In this document: one piece after another, positions 8,340 to 14,622 of the stretch
How positions within the stretch are numbered: the first letter of the stretch is position 1
How the letters are laid out: each line of letters opens with the position of its first letter
Assembly: GCA_965365465.1 (NCBI GenBank)
Contig: CBDUBU010000046.1
Location: 1-18,553 of the forward strand
Origin: CBDUBU01 sp965365465
Lineage (GTDB): Bacteria > Bacteroidota > Rhodothermia > Rhodothermales > DASSAV01
Length of the DNA stretch: 18,553 nt
Direction: 5' to 3'
Notes under the pieces: generated by a model
The model's input: the letters and a program-made list of their open reading frames with translations, nothing else
What the model was told of the DNA's origin: nothing
Database searches by the model: none
Made by a program: the position numbers and the translations under genes

Positions 8340-8522
8340 ATGATTATAGACGAGAAATGGATCAACGTGCATCTGGAAGAGCACCAGTCGATTGACGATG
8401 AACCGGAAGTCAGGGACTTGCGCAACCAGGGCTGGGTCGTCGCCAATGCGCTGCTGAGTCTGGGTCGCCCTCAGAGACAGCGTGTCGTTTCTGTTCGCCT
8501 GTTACTCGCGGACGACGATTGA
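8340..8522 (+). CDS. Small unrecognised protein, 60 residues
   Basis: ATG at 8340 opens a 60-codon frame preceded by GGAAAAG nine bases upstream. Codon use matches neighbouring genes, with mostly G or C in third positions, and the product (acidic first half, then NQGWVVANALLSLGRP, then an RQRVVSVRLLLADDD strand-like end) looks protein-like rather than random. I do not recognise the family. It lies 147 bp after era and 209 bp before the nucleotidase gene on the same strand. It could be a non-coding frame, so confidence is moderate. Confidence 0.5.
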   Translation: MIIDEKWINVHLEEHQSIDDEPEVRDLRNQGWVVANALLSLGRPQRQRVVSVRLLLADDD

Positions 8523-8731
8523 AACTGCGTGTGCTCCGGCATCTCATAACTGCTATCGTTGAATCTCCCGTCCAACGCCTCTTTTCTGCGCCTTTACCCT
8601 TTTCTCCTCGCCTTTTCCGGGATCAAGAGACTCTTGCCCTGCATTCTTTTCCTACCTTACGTGGGTTCTTTCCCGGCAAGCCTCCTTTCACAGGGAACGT
8701 CTGTCGTGTGTCTTTTCCTTAGTAATACTTT

Positions 8732-10207
8732 ATGTCAACCGATAATCCTGTCTCCACGCACGCGCAGCAGCCTGCGCCGGCGCAACGTATCTTCTGCAAC
8801 CGCACCTTGAACCTGCGTCGCATCAAGGCGATAGGCTATGACATGGACTATACCCTGATCCATTACCGGGTGCAGGTGTGGGAGCAAAAGGCGTACACGT
8901 ATCTCCAGGAACGACTTGCCGCGCAGGGCTGGCCGGTCGAGGAACTGTCCTTCGATCCTGAACTGGTCATGCGAGGTCTCATCATCGACTCGGCGCTGGG
9001 CAACGTGGTCAAAGCAAACCGCTTCGGGTACGTCAAGCGTGCTTTTCATGGCTCGCGGCTGCTCGACTATCCTGACCAGCGTTCACTCTACGAACGCACG
9101 CTGATCGACCTGAAAGAGCCGCGCTGGCATTTTCTCAACACGCTCTTTTCTCTTTCGGAAGCCTGCATGTACATGCAGCTTGTGGATCTGCTCGATGCAG
9201 GCAAACTTCCGGTTTCCTTCGGATATCCGGATCTCTTCCAGGTGGTTCGTCGGTCGATCGATGAAACCCACATGGAAGGGCGCCTCAAAGCCGACATTCT
9301 CGCGGATCTGGATCATTTTGTGGAGGTCGATCCGGATATGCCGCTCGCCCTGCTCGACCAGAAGGAGTCGGGCAAGAGCCTGCTCCTGATCACGAATTCG
9401 GAATGGTCCTATGCAGCGCCGATGTTGAGCTACGTCTTCGACCGGTTCCTGCCCGGCGACCTGACCTGGAAAGACCTGTTCGACCTCGCCATCGTAGGCG
9501 CACGAAAACCCGATTTTTTCACGCTCCAGTCTCCTGCGTTCGAGGTAGTAACCACCGACGGGTTGCTCCGCGAGCATTACGGCCCGCTGGAAATGGGACA
9601 TGTCTACGTAGGCGGCAACGCCCGCCTTGTAGAAGAGAGCCTCAACCTGCGCGGGGAGGAAATCCTGTACGTGGGCGATCACATCGTGGTGGATGTCAGC
9701 GTGAGCAAAAACATCCTCCGCTGGCGAACAGCACTCGTGATCCGGGAACTGGAGGACGACGTGGAGGCAGTCTCGGCTTTTCGGAGAAGCGAGCAGAAAC
9801 TTGCACGCCTCATGCGTGAGAAAGAGAAAATGGAGGCCGAATATGCCGAAGTGCGCCTTCAGATCCAGCGCAAACGACGGGGGCGCTTGCACTCGTTATC
9901 CTTCCCAATGGAAGTCCTGGAAAACCGGCTGTCGGCGTTGCGGGAGCAGACGGCCGCCCTGGACGAATGCATCGCCCCGCTAGCCGAAGCCGCCGGCAGG
10001 CTGCACAATCCAAACTGGGGGCTATTGATGCGTACGGGCAATGACAAAAGCCATCTCGCGCGGCTCGTGGAGACATTTGCAGACATTTACACGGCCCGCG
10101 TCTCCACGTTTCTGCACCACACCCCTTTCGCTTACCTGCGATCCCACCCCGGCAGCCTGCCGCACGACCTGATGCCGTTCGTCATGGACGATCCTACCGC
10201 TCCTTAA
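8732..10207 (+). CDS. HAD-superfamily 5'-nucleotidase (cytosolic purine nucleotidase / HAD-IG type)
   Basis: The 491-residue protein belongs to the HAD-IG 5'-nucleotidase family (relatives of eukaryotic cN-II). HAD motif I is DMDYTL at 37-42 with both catalytic Asp residues, motif II is the Thr of LLLITNS (217-223), motif III the Lys of GARKPDFF (256-263), and motif IV the Asp pair in YVGDHIVVDV (313-322). AFHGSRLL at about 104-111 is also family-typical. A coiled coil spans about 353-381 near the C-terminus. Family knowledge: these enzymes dephosphorylate purine nucleoside monophosphates such as IMP and GMP; the substrate here is inferred. ATG at 8732 has no clear Shine-Dalgarno. No strong terminator follows, only a 7-bp hairpin at 10221-10242. 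Confidence 0.92.
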   Translation: MSTDNPVSTHAQQPAPAQRIFCNRTLNLRRIKAIGYDMDYTLIHYRVQVWEQKAYTYLQERLAAQGWPVEELSFDPELVMRGLIIDSALGNVVKANRFGYVKRAFHGSRLLDYPDQRSLYERTLIDLKEPRWHFLNTLFSLSEACMYMQLVDLLDAGKLPVSFGYPDLFQVVRRSIDETHMEGRLKADILADLDHFVEVDPDMPLALLDQKESGKSLLLITNSEWSYAAPMLSYVFDRFLPGDLTWKDLFDLAIVGARKPDFFTLQSPAFEVVTTDGLLREHYGPLEMGHVYVGGNARLVEESLNLRGEEILYVGDHIVVDVSVSKNILRWRTALVIRELEDDVEAVSAFRRSEQKLARLMREKEKMEAEYAEVRLQIQRKRRGRLHSLSFPMEVLENRLSALREQTAALDECIAPLAEAAGRLHNPNWGLLMRTGNDKSHLARLVETFADIYTARVSTFLHHTPFAYLRSHPGSLPHDLMPFVMDDPTAP

Positions 10208-10220
10208 GCGAAATCGTGCG

Positions 10221-10254
10221 GTTTCTCTCTGGTCTGAGAAACGGTCTGATAAAC
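10221..10254 (+). repeat. 12-nt tandem repeat with small hairpin after the nucleotidase gene
   Basis: GGTCTGAGAAAC (10231-10242) is followed at once by GGTCTGATAAAC (10243-10254), one mismatch. The first copy's GAGAAAC also pairs with GTTTCTC at 10221-10227 across an 8-nt loop. It begins 13 bases after the nucleotidase stop and lacks a T-run, so it may protect the mRNA end rather than terminate. Confidence 0.5.
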
Positions 10255-10297
10255 CGGGAAAGTGTCGCTCCCGGCAGAGAAATTCTCTTTACTCAAG

Positions 10298-10425
10298 CGC
10301 CTGCCATCCTGCAGACATAGACGATTCGCTCCCGCTCAGGATGACACTTCGGGGTGAGTTTTGACAATCCCTGAAGGCCGCGTCATGCTGAACGGTAAGC
10401 ATCTATGCATGAAGCCGGGCAGGCG
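10298..10425. repeat. Inverted pair of diverged REP-like elements
   Basis: The reverse complement of 10298-10347 aligns with 10380-10425 at 34 of 46 positions by hand, with one 4-nt gap. Shared blocks are TCAT-CTGA-CGG at one end, TCTATG in the middle and GGCAGGCG at the other end. The TCATNCTGA...GCATCT wording is like the dispersed short repeats I recall from Bacteroidota genomes. The two arms face each other around a 32-nt centre and could fold into one long imperfect hairpin, the usual layout of a REP doublet. Confidence 0.6.
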
Positions 10426-10518
10426 TCTCGTGTCCAAGCTGCGTCCGACTTCTACGTACCAGAGGGTTTCTTATTCTCCAACTTCCTTTAACGAGGTAGT
10501 AACAAGTTTTACGTAGAG

Positions 10519-10549
10519 TTTTAATATATATTTATAGCAACTATTTTTG
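10519..10549 (+). promoter_or_regulatory. Candidate Bacteroidetes-type promoter
   Basis: TATTTTTG at 10542-10549 matches the Bacteroidetes -7 box TAnnTTTG exactly, and TTTT at 10519-10522 matches three of four bases of the -33 box TTTG at a 19-nt spacing, in a strongly AT-rich stretch. Transcription would start near 10556 and leave about a 165-nt leader before the small gene at 10721. Confidence 0.45.
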
Positions 10550-10591
10550 TTTTGTCCGTAGACCCTCAAATTAACCTTATTTTGCATGGCA

Positions 10592-10627
10592 TTAGGGGAT
10601 TCCCTGCCGGGGCTTAGGGGTTTCCCT
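10592..10627 (+). repeat. Two 14-nt direct repeats with internal dyad symmetry
   Basis: TTAGGGGATTCCCT (10592-10605) recurs as TTAGGGGTTTCCCT (10614-10627), one mismatch, 22 bp apart start to start. Each copy is a near-palindrome (AGGG...CCCT). Two dyads about two helical turns apart, just downstream of a candidate promoter, look like paired operator sites. Confidence 0.5.
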
Positions 10628-10646
10628 CTCAACACAAAGAGAGTTT

Positions 10647-10671
10647 CACCCTGTTTACAGGTGTTCTTTTT
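10647..10671 (+). terminator. Weak attenuator-like hairpin in the leader
   Basis: CAC-CTG (10647-10653, one bulged C) pairs with CAG-GTG (10658-10663) around TTTA and is followed by TTCTTTTT (10664-10671). This is a short stem with a U-rich tail, so a weak intrinsic terminator or attenuator is possible between the candidate promoter and the small genes. Confidence 0.3.
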
Positions 10672-10720
10672 CCATCTATGATGGTTAGTGTTCAGGATTA
10701 TCGCGTATACGGTTATCGCT

Positions 10721-10984
10721 ATGAGACACAACTATTTTGTCCCGCTTGGCCTGCCCCTTCTTACTGACAGGGTGCTTCTCCACACGGTGCATCAATATCA
10801 GAGGATGCGCGGCCAGCTCGGATATAGCGCGTCTCCTACCATAGCATGTATACGCAGACAAATTGATGAAGCGCTATCTGAGATCAATGAAGAGTTGCTG
10901 GCCCGTGGGCTGACGCGCTACGCGGCGCAAGGGGATGACAGGTTATGCCATCCCGGCTATCCCTCGCCCTGGAGTATTCTCTAA
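10721..10984 (+). CDS. Small unrecognised protein, 87 residues
   Basis: ATG at 10721 opens an 87-codon frame; a GTG at 10688 would add 11 residues. The product begins with a hydrophobic but not signal-like MRHNYFVPLGLPLLTDRV, then has a helix-rich middle (about 45-75) containing IRRQIDEALSEINEELLARG, and ends in a Pro/Gly-rich tail PGYPSPW. I do not recognise a family. Codon use is less GC-biased than in the housekeeping genes, consistent with the AT-rich surroundings and perhaps with recent acquisition. No Shine-Dalgarno is visible. A second small gene follows after 46 bp on the same strand, then PPK2. Confidence 0.5.
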   Translation: MRHNYFVPLGLPLLTDRVLLHTVHQYQRMRGQLGYSASPTIACIRRQIDEALSEINEELLARGLTRYAAQGDDRLCHPGYPSPWSIL

Positions 10985-11030
10985 CGCCAGAGCGCTTGTC
11001 GGTACACACAAAAAAGAAAGAGGATGCCTT

Positions 11031-11333
11031 ATGCGAACAAAGGTTGCGGAACAGGCGGAAGCTGAACTGATCCGGCTAAACGCGCATCTGAGAGTCATTG
11101 CCGAACAGGTTGAATACGCGATGGCATGTTCCCTGCAGATGTTACAGGAGGGAGAGCCTGGCCCTAGCCGAAACATCGAGCGTGATATAGAGCATGTCTG
11201 CGCCCGCCTGGAGGGCATCGCTACGCAGCTAAAAGGCATTGAAGACATTATGTGCCGGATCTCTGTGAACACGCCTCCTCCGAGCGCTTACGGAGACGGC
11301 ATGAGACCTGGCTTGCCTTTACAGCTCTCTTAA
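11031..11333 (+). CDS. Small helical protein of unknown function, 100 residues
   Basis: ATG at 11031 is preceded by AAAGAGG about 8 bases upstream, a better ribosome site than most genes here; the frame is open further upstream (10935), but those residues overlap the previous gene and look non-coding. The product is mainly alpha-helical with heptad-like spacing: AEQAEAELIRLNAHLRVIA, a short Gly/Pro break at about 44-49 (EGEPGPS), then ERDIEHVCARLEGIATQLKGI. The two-helix hairpin could dimerise or bundle with a partner. There is no signal or membrane segment. I do not recognise it; a truncated PhoU-like bundle is a weak idea prompted only by the neighbouring polyphosphate kinase gene. Confidence 0.6.
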   Translation: MRTKVAEQAEAELIRLNAHLRVIAEQVEYAMACSLQMLQEGEPGPSRNIERDIEHVCARLEGIATQLKGIEDIMCRISVNTPPPSAYGDGMRPGLPLQLS

Positions 11334-11389
11334 AAGGGGATCCCGTCTGTACTCCGCCCTGCCCCGTTGAACCTGATTAAAAACGCAGC

Positions 11390-11435
11390 AGCCCGAACAG
11401 GTCGCATTCATAGCCGGATGCGACCTGTTCGGGCT
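11390..11435 (+). promoter_or_regulatory. Perfect 18-bp stem-loop just before the ppk2 start
   Basis: AGCCCGAACAGGTCGCAT (11390-11407) is the exact complement of 11418-11435, with a 10-nt loop. The stem ends 12 bases before the PPK2 ATG, so in mRNA it would sit on the ribosome landing site. No T-run follows on the plus strand. On the minus strand a TTTTT comes only after a 6-nt gap and no minus-strand gene ends here. It is either a strong translational or mRNA-processing element, a DNA operator, or the 3' end structure of the small-gene transcript. Confidence 0.75.
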
Positions 11436-11447
11436 AATAGATAAACG

Positions 11448-12317
11448 ATGAACGTTCAAGCCGGAGACTTCTGCGTCAAGGAAGGAGAGGAAGTCGATCT
11501 CGATAAGCGGCCGACTGCCATAGCGCCCCTGTATACTTCGAAGAAGAAGTATCACAAGCTCCTGAAAGAACAGGTCAAGCAACTGAGCGCATTGCAGCGT
11601 ATGCTCTACGCATCCGACCGCTATGCCTTGCTGCTGATTTTCCAGGCAATGGACGCCGCCGGAAAGGACGGGGCCATCCGGCATGTCATGTCGGGCGTCA
11701 ATCCGCAGGGCTGTCAGGTTTTCAGCTTCAAGCAGCCGAGCGCCGAGGAACTGGATCATGATTTCCTGTGGCGCACTACCCGTCGCCTGCCGGAACGCGG
11801 CCGGATCGGCATCTTTAACCGTTCGTACTACGAGGAAGTGCTGGTCGTCCGGGTGCATCCGGAGCTTCTTCGCAACCAGTCCCTTCCGGACGGCCTGGTC
11901 GATGAGGAAACGATCTGGGAGCAACGCTATCAATCCATTGTGGATCTGGAAGAACACCTTTCCCGCAACGGAACCCGGATCGTCAAGTTTTTCCTTCATC
12001 TCTCGGAAGAGGAGCAGCGAAAACGTTTTCTCGCACGCATCGATGAACCAGAAAAGAACTGGAAATTCAGCCTGGGGGATCTGGAAGAGCGAAAATACTG
12101 GAAGGATTACATGAGAGCGTATGCGAAGTGCATGAACGCAACCAGCCTCCATCAAGCGCCCTGGTATGTGGTTCCCGCCGACGACAAGAGAAACGCACGG
12201 CTCATCATCTCGGAAATAATCCTGGACACGCTCAAGGCGCTCAACCTGTCTTATCCCGAAGTATCGGAAAAACGACGGCAGGAACTACAGGAAATCCGTG
12301 AACTGCTCGCGGGATAG
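11448..12317 (+). CDS. ppk2: Polyphosphate kinase 2 family (polyphosphate:nucleotide phosphotransferase, class III-like)
   Basis: PPK2 enzymes use inorganic polyphosphate to phosphorylate nucleoside mono- or diphosphates. The 289-residue single-domain protein has Walker A AMDAAGKDG at 67-75, the GVNPQGCQVFSFKQP lid-side segment at 83-97, and the Walker B-like region IGIFNRSYYEEVLVVRV at 120-136, followed by the conserved NWKF.LGDLEER and APWYVVPAD stretches. The sequence is close in pattern to the Meiothermus ruber class III enzyme, which phosphorylates both AMP and ADP (family knowledge), so regeneration of ATP from AMP is likely but inferred. The start ATG 11448 has no Shine-Dalgarno and is preceded by the 18-bp hairpin. 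The gene converges with the serine hydrolase gene, 35 bp apart. Confidence 0.94.
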   Translation: MNVQAGDFCVKEGEEVDLDKRPTAIAPLYTSKKKYHKLLKEQVKQLSALQRMLYASDRYALLLIFQAMDAAGKDGAIRHVMSGVNPQGCQVFSFKQPSAEELDHDFLWRTTRRLPERGRIGIFNRSYYEEVLVVRVHPELLRNQSLPDGLVDEETIWEQRYQSIVDLEEHLSRNGTRIVKFFLHLSEEEQRKRFLARIDEPEKNWKFSLGDLEERKYWKDYMRAYAKCMNATSLHQAPWYVVPADDKRNARLIISEIILDTLKALNLSYPEVSEKRRQELQEIRELLAG

Positions 12318-12352
12318 AACAGAGCGTGCGGCCTCCTCCTGTGATCCCGGTC

Positions 12353-13291
12353 TCAGTAGCGCTCCGCCCCTGCTGCGGGATGCCAGACATCATCCGGCTC
12401 GAAATAATTCCAGAGCAGGCGGGACACGTCACGGATCAGAATATACCCTTCGTTATCGCGCTCCCAACTCGTATCAGCCTGATCGCTGGTCATGACGCAG
12501 AACACATAATTCCCGTGCGGCGCATTGACGAGAACGACCTCCGAGCGCGAGCGGTCTACCGCGCCCTGCTTGGAAGCAGCCTGCACGAAAGGAGGGATCT
12601 CCGACAGCGCCTCGTCATTCCAGTAGATGCGGGTAAGCGCCCGGTACATCTCATCGCTGGCAGCCGGGCTCACGGCGCGTCTTTCCCGGATCATCACCAG
12701 CATCTCGGCCATTTCACGGGGCGTCGTCTGCCCCCAGCCGTACATTTGTTGCTCCTGCTCGCGTCCGGGCGTTCTGGAATTCACCCGGGTATGGACAAAC
12801 CCCTCCGCCGCCAGCCATGCGTTGATCTCCGTGCCCGTGCCTGAAAGATGCTGCAACCACAGCGCCGCCGTGTTGTCGCTGGTAGTAATCATCAGCATGG
12901 CCGCCTTGCTCAGTTCGATCTCCTCTCCGTCCCTGAACGATCCCAGAATATCGACGCCCGGATAGAGCAGCGAATCGCGGTATATAAGGTTCTGATGGTA
13001 ATCGAGATCTCCCTGCTCGATGCTGTCGAACGTTTTGAGCAGGATGGGGATCTTGATGAGACTGGCCGTAGGAAACAGCATATCCGGATTAACCGCAACT
13101 TCCCTGCCTGTGGGGAGATGCCGCACATAGACCCCTGCCTTGCCGTGGAAAGCCGTTATCAGGCTGTCAAGCTGCATCTGGAGGTTCTTGTCAGGGCGCT
13201 GTGCTGCTGCGGAAAGCATACACAAACTCCCAAGTATGCAGGCGCAAAACAATCGCGCAGTTATATGTTTTGCAGCGTTGAAGTATGGCAT
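12353..13291 (-). CDS. Exported class A beta-lactamase-like serine hydrolase
   Basis: The 312-residue protein starts with a signal peptide (hydrophobic core about 12-29, ending SAAAQ) and carries the penicilloyl-serine transferase landmarks: SLIK (Ser77-Lys80) as the SxxK nucleophile pair, SDN at 138-140, and a late KQG at 241-243 in place of the usual KTG or KSG. The omega-loop region has GREQEQ rather than the canonical ExxLN, followed by WGQTTPREMAEML, which aligns with the TTP segment of class A enzymes. So the fold is clear, but hydrolysis of beta-lactams is doubtful: it may be another peptidase or esterase of this superfamily. A GTG at 13315 would add eight residues. Location is periplasmic. 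It is divergent from galT, with a 220-bp spacer. Confidence 0.85.
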   Translation of the reverse strand: MPYFNAAKHITARLFCACILGSLCMLSAAAQRPDKNLQMQLDSLITAFHGKAGVYVRHLPTGREVAVNPDMLFPTASLIKIPILLKTFDSIEQGDLDYHQNLIYRDSLLYPGVDILGSFRDGEEIELSKAAMLMITTSDNTAALWLQHLSGTGTEINAWLAAEGFVHTRVNSRTPGREQEQQMYGWGQTTPREMAEMLVMIRERRAVSPAASDEMYRALTRIYWNDEALSEIPPFVQAASKQGAVDRSRSEVVLVNAPHGNYVFCVMTSDQADTSWERDNEGYILIRDVSRLLWNYFEPDDVWHPAAGAERY

Positions 13292-13416
13292 CAGATCGTA
13301 AGACGGTGGTTGCACGATGGCGGAATCGCCTGCTTTACCCTGCCTGCCGGCGCACGTTCCGGACTCAGGCGAGAATGATTCCCATTGCTTACCTTCCGGG
13401 CTGCTGCTTCTCAGGC

Positions 13417-13445
13417 TTGGAAATGATTCGATGGCACATTACACT
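13417..13445 (+). promoter_or_regulatory. Possible sigma-70-like promoter for galT
   Basis: TTGGAA (13417-13422) and TACACT (13440-13445), 17 bp apart, each match four of six consensus bases and lie 66 bp before galT. No Bacteroidetes-type box is present, so this is only a weak candidate. Confidence 0.25.
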
Positions 13446-13511
13446 ATTGCAGGAGCCGAAGATGCCGCCGACCCGTGTATTCCCGCCGAAACATTGCCGC
13501 CATCCTGACCT

Positions 13512-14567
13512 ATGCCGGACTTCAGCCTCACCGAACACGTACACCGCCGGTTAAATATCCTTACCGGAGAATGGATCCTCGTTTCGCCCCACCGGGCCAA
13601 AAGGCCCTGGCAGGGGCAAATCGAGGACACGCCCCCGGAGACGCGCCCTGCCTATGACCCCCACTGTTACCTGTGCCCCGGCAACAAGCGTGCGGGGGAC
13701 GAAAAAAATCCCGCATACGCGGGCGCTTTTGTTTTTGAGAACGACTTTGCCGCTCTTCGTCCGGAAATGCCGGGAGGCGCCTACCGGGCCGGCGATCTGC
13801 TCGTGGCCGAAGCAGAAAGCGGCGTCTGCCGCGTGATCTGCTTCTCTCCGCGTCACGACCTGACACTTCCTGAAATGGATGTATCCGACATCCGCAAGGT
13901 CGTTGACCTGTGGACGGAACAGTTCGCTGAACTCGGCAGCCGGAGCGACATCAACTATGTGCAGATTTTCGAGAACAAGGGGGCGATGATGGGTTGCAGC
14001 AACCCGCACCCGCACGGCCAGATCTGGGCCGAGCGCACGGTTCCCGGAGAACCGGCGCGGGAAACGCTGCACATGAAGCGCTACTTTGAAAAAAAGGGCA
14101 GCTCGATGCTGGCCGACTACCTTGCGCACGAACTGGAAGCAGAGGAACGCCTTGTCTGCGCCAATGAGCATTTCGTAGCGCTGGTTCCTTTCTGGGCCGT
14201 GTGGCCCTTTGAAACGCTCGTCATCGCCCGACGCCATGTCCCGAACCTACCCGCTCTCAGCGAAGATGAAAAACAGGGGCTGGCTGATCTCCTGAAACGG
14301 CTGACGACCCGGTATGACAACCTCTTCCGCATATCCTTCCCTTATTCCGCCGGGCTGCACCAGGCGCCTACCGACGGCAGCGACCATCCGGAATGGCATT
14401 TGCATATGCACTTCTACCCGCCGCTGCTGCGGTCGGCTACCGTCAAGAAGTTTATGGTAGGTTACGAAATGCTTGGAATGCCACAGCGTGACATCTCTGC
14501 CGAGGCCGGCGCGGAACGCCTCCGCGCCCTTTCCGAGACGCATTACAAGCAACAGGTTCCTGCATAA
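13512..14567 (+). CDS. galT: Galactose-1-phosphate uridylyltransferase
   Basis: GalT swaps uridylyl between UDP-glucose and galactose 1-phosphate in the Leloir pathway. The 351-residue protein aligns with the family from HRRLNILTGEWILVSPHRAKRP onward (core shown: LTGEWILVSPHRAKRP). The zinc pair CYLC is at 52-55, FSPRHDLTLPEM at 111-122 supplies a further zinc ligand His, and the active-site NPHPHGQIW at 164-172 contains the nucleophile His168. Near the C-terminus EWHLHMHFYPP is the second histidine-rich motif of the family. ATG 13512 lacks a Shine-Dalgarno. A secreted glycosidase-like gene follows 55 bp later on the same strand, so the two may form a sugar-use unit; no other Leloir gene is in the window. 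Confidence 0.95.
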   Translation: MPDFSLTEHVHRRLNILTGEWILVSPHRAKRPWQGQIEDTPPETRPAYDPHCYLCPGNKRAGDEKNPAYAGAFVFENDFAALRPEMPGGAYRAGDLLVAEAESGVCRVICFSPRHDLTLPEMDVSDIRKVVDLWTEQFAELGSRSDINYVQIFENKGAMMGCSNPHPHGQIWAERTVPGEPARETLHMKRYFEKKGSSMLADYLAHELEAEERLVCANEHFVALVPFWAVWPFETLVIARRHVPNLPALSEDEKQGLADLLKRLTTRYDNLFRISFPYSAGLHQAPTDGSDHPEWHLHMHFYPPLLRSATVKKFMVGYEMLGMPQRDISAEAGAERLRALSETHYKQQVPA

Positions 14568-14622
14568 GGCTTCATCACACCAGAGAGCAGCAATGCCTGA
14601 TTTCATCTTCCCGGAAAGAGGG

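Larger units (their letters stand above)
10208..10720. other. Long intergenic region rich in repeats and regulatory candidates
   Basis: This 513-bp stretch contains no convincing gene; an 86-codon minus-strand frame across 10471-10731 lacks coding character. From left to right it holds a short tandem repeat with a hairpin (10221-10254), an inverted pair of REP-like repeats (10298-10425), an AT-rich block with a Bacteroidetes-type promoter candidate (10519-10549), two 14-nt direct repeats (10592-10627) and an attenuator-like hairpin (10647-10671), each listed separately. The sharp shift to AT-rich sequence around 10495-10590 stands out from the rest of the window. Confidence 0.7.

Noticed and set aside
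8519..8722. A TTG-started frame overlapping the stop of the 60-residue gene, and a second frame from 8559
   Set aside because: The pyrimidine-rich spacer gives random-looking products rich in Pro, Phe and Arg, with no start context or domain.
10208..10720. A CRISPR array or integron-type attC site in the repeat-rich spacer
   Set aside because: There is no regular repeat-spacer series, only two direct repeat copies, and no GTTRRRY core or integrase.
10471..10731. An 86-codon minus-strand frame in the AT-rich spacer
   Set aside because: Its composition follows the AT-rich background, it has no ribosome site, and it crosses the promoter candidate and direct repeats.
11031..11333. The 100-residue helical protein as a PhoU homologue
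   Set aside because: It has half the length of one PhoU repeat pair and lacks the acidic metal-binding E/DxxxD motifs; only the helical character and PPK2 neighbour suggested it.
11390..11435. The 18-bp hairpin as an intrinsic terminator
   Set aside because: No T-run follows on the plus strand, and on the minus strand the TTTTT comes after six other bases with no gene ending there.
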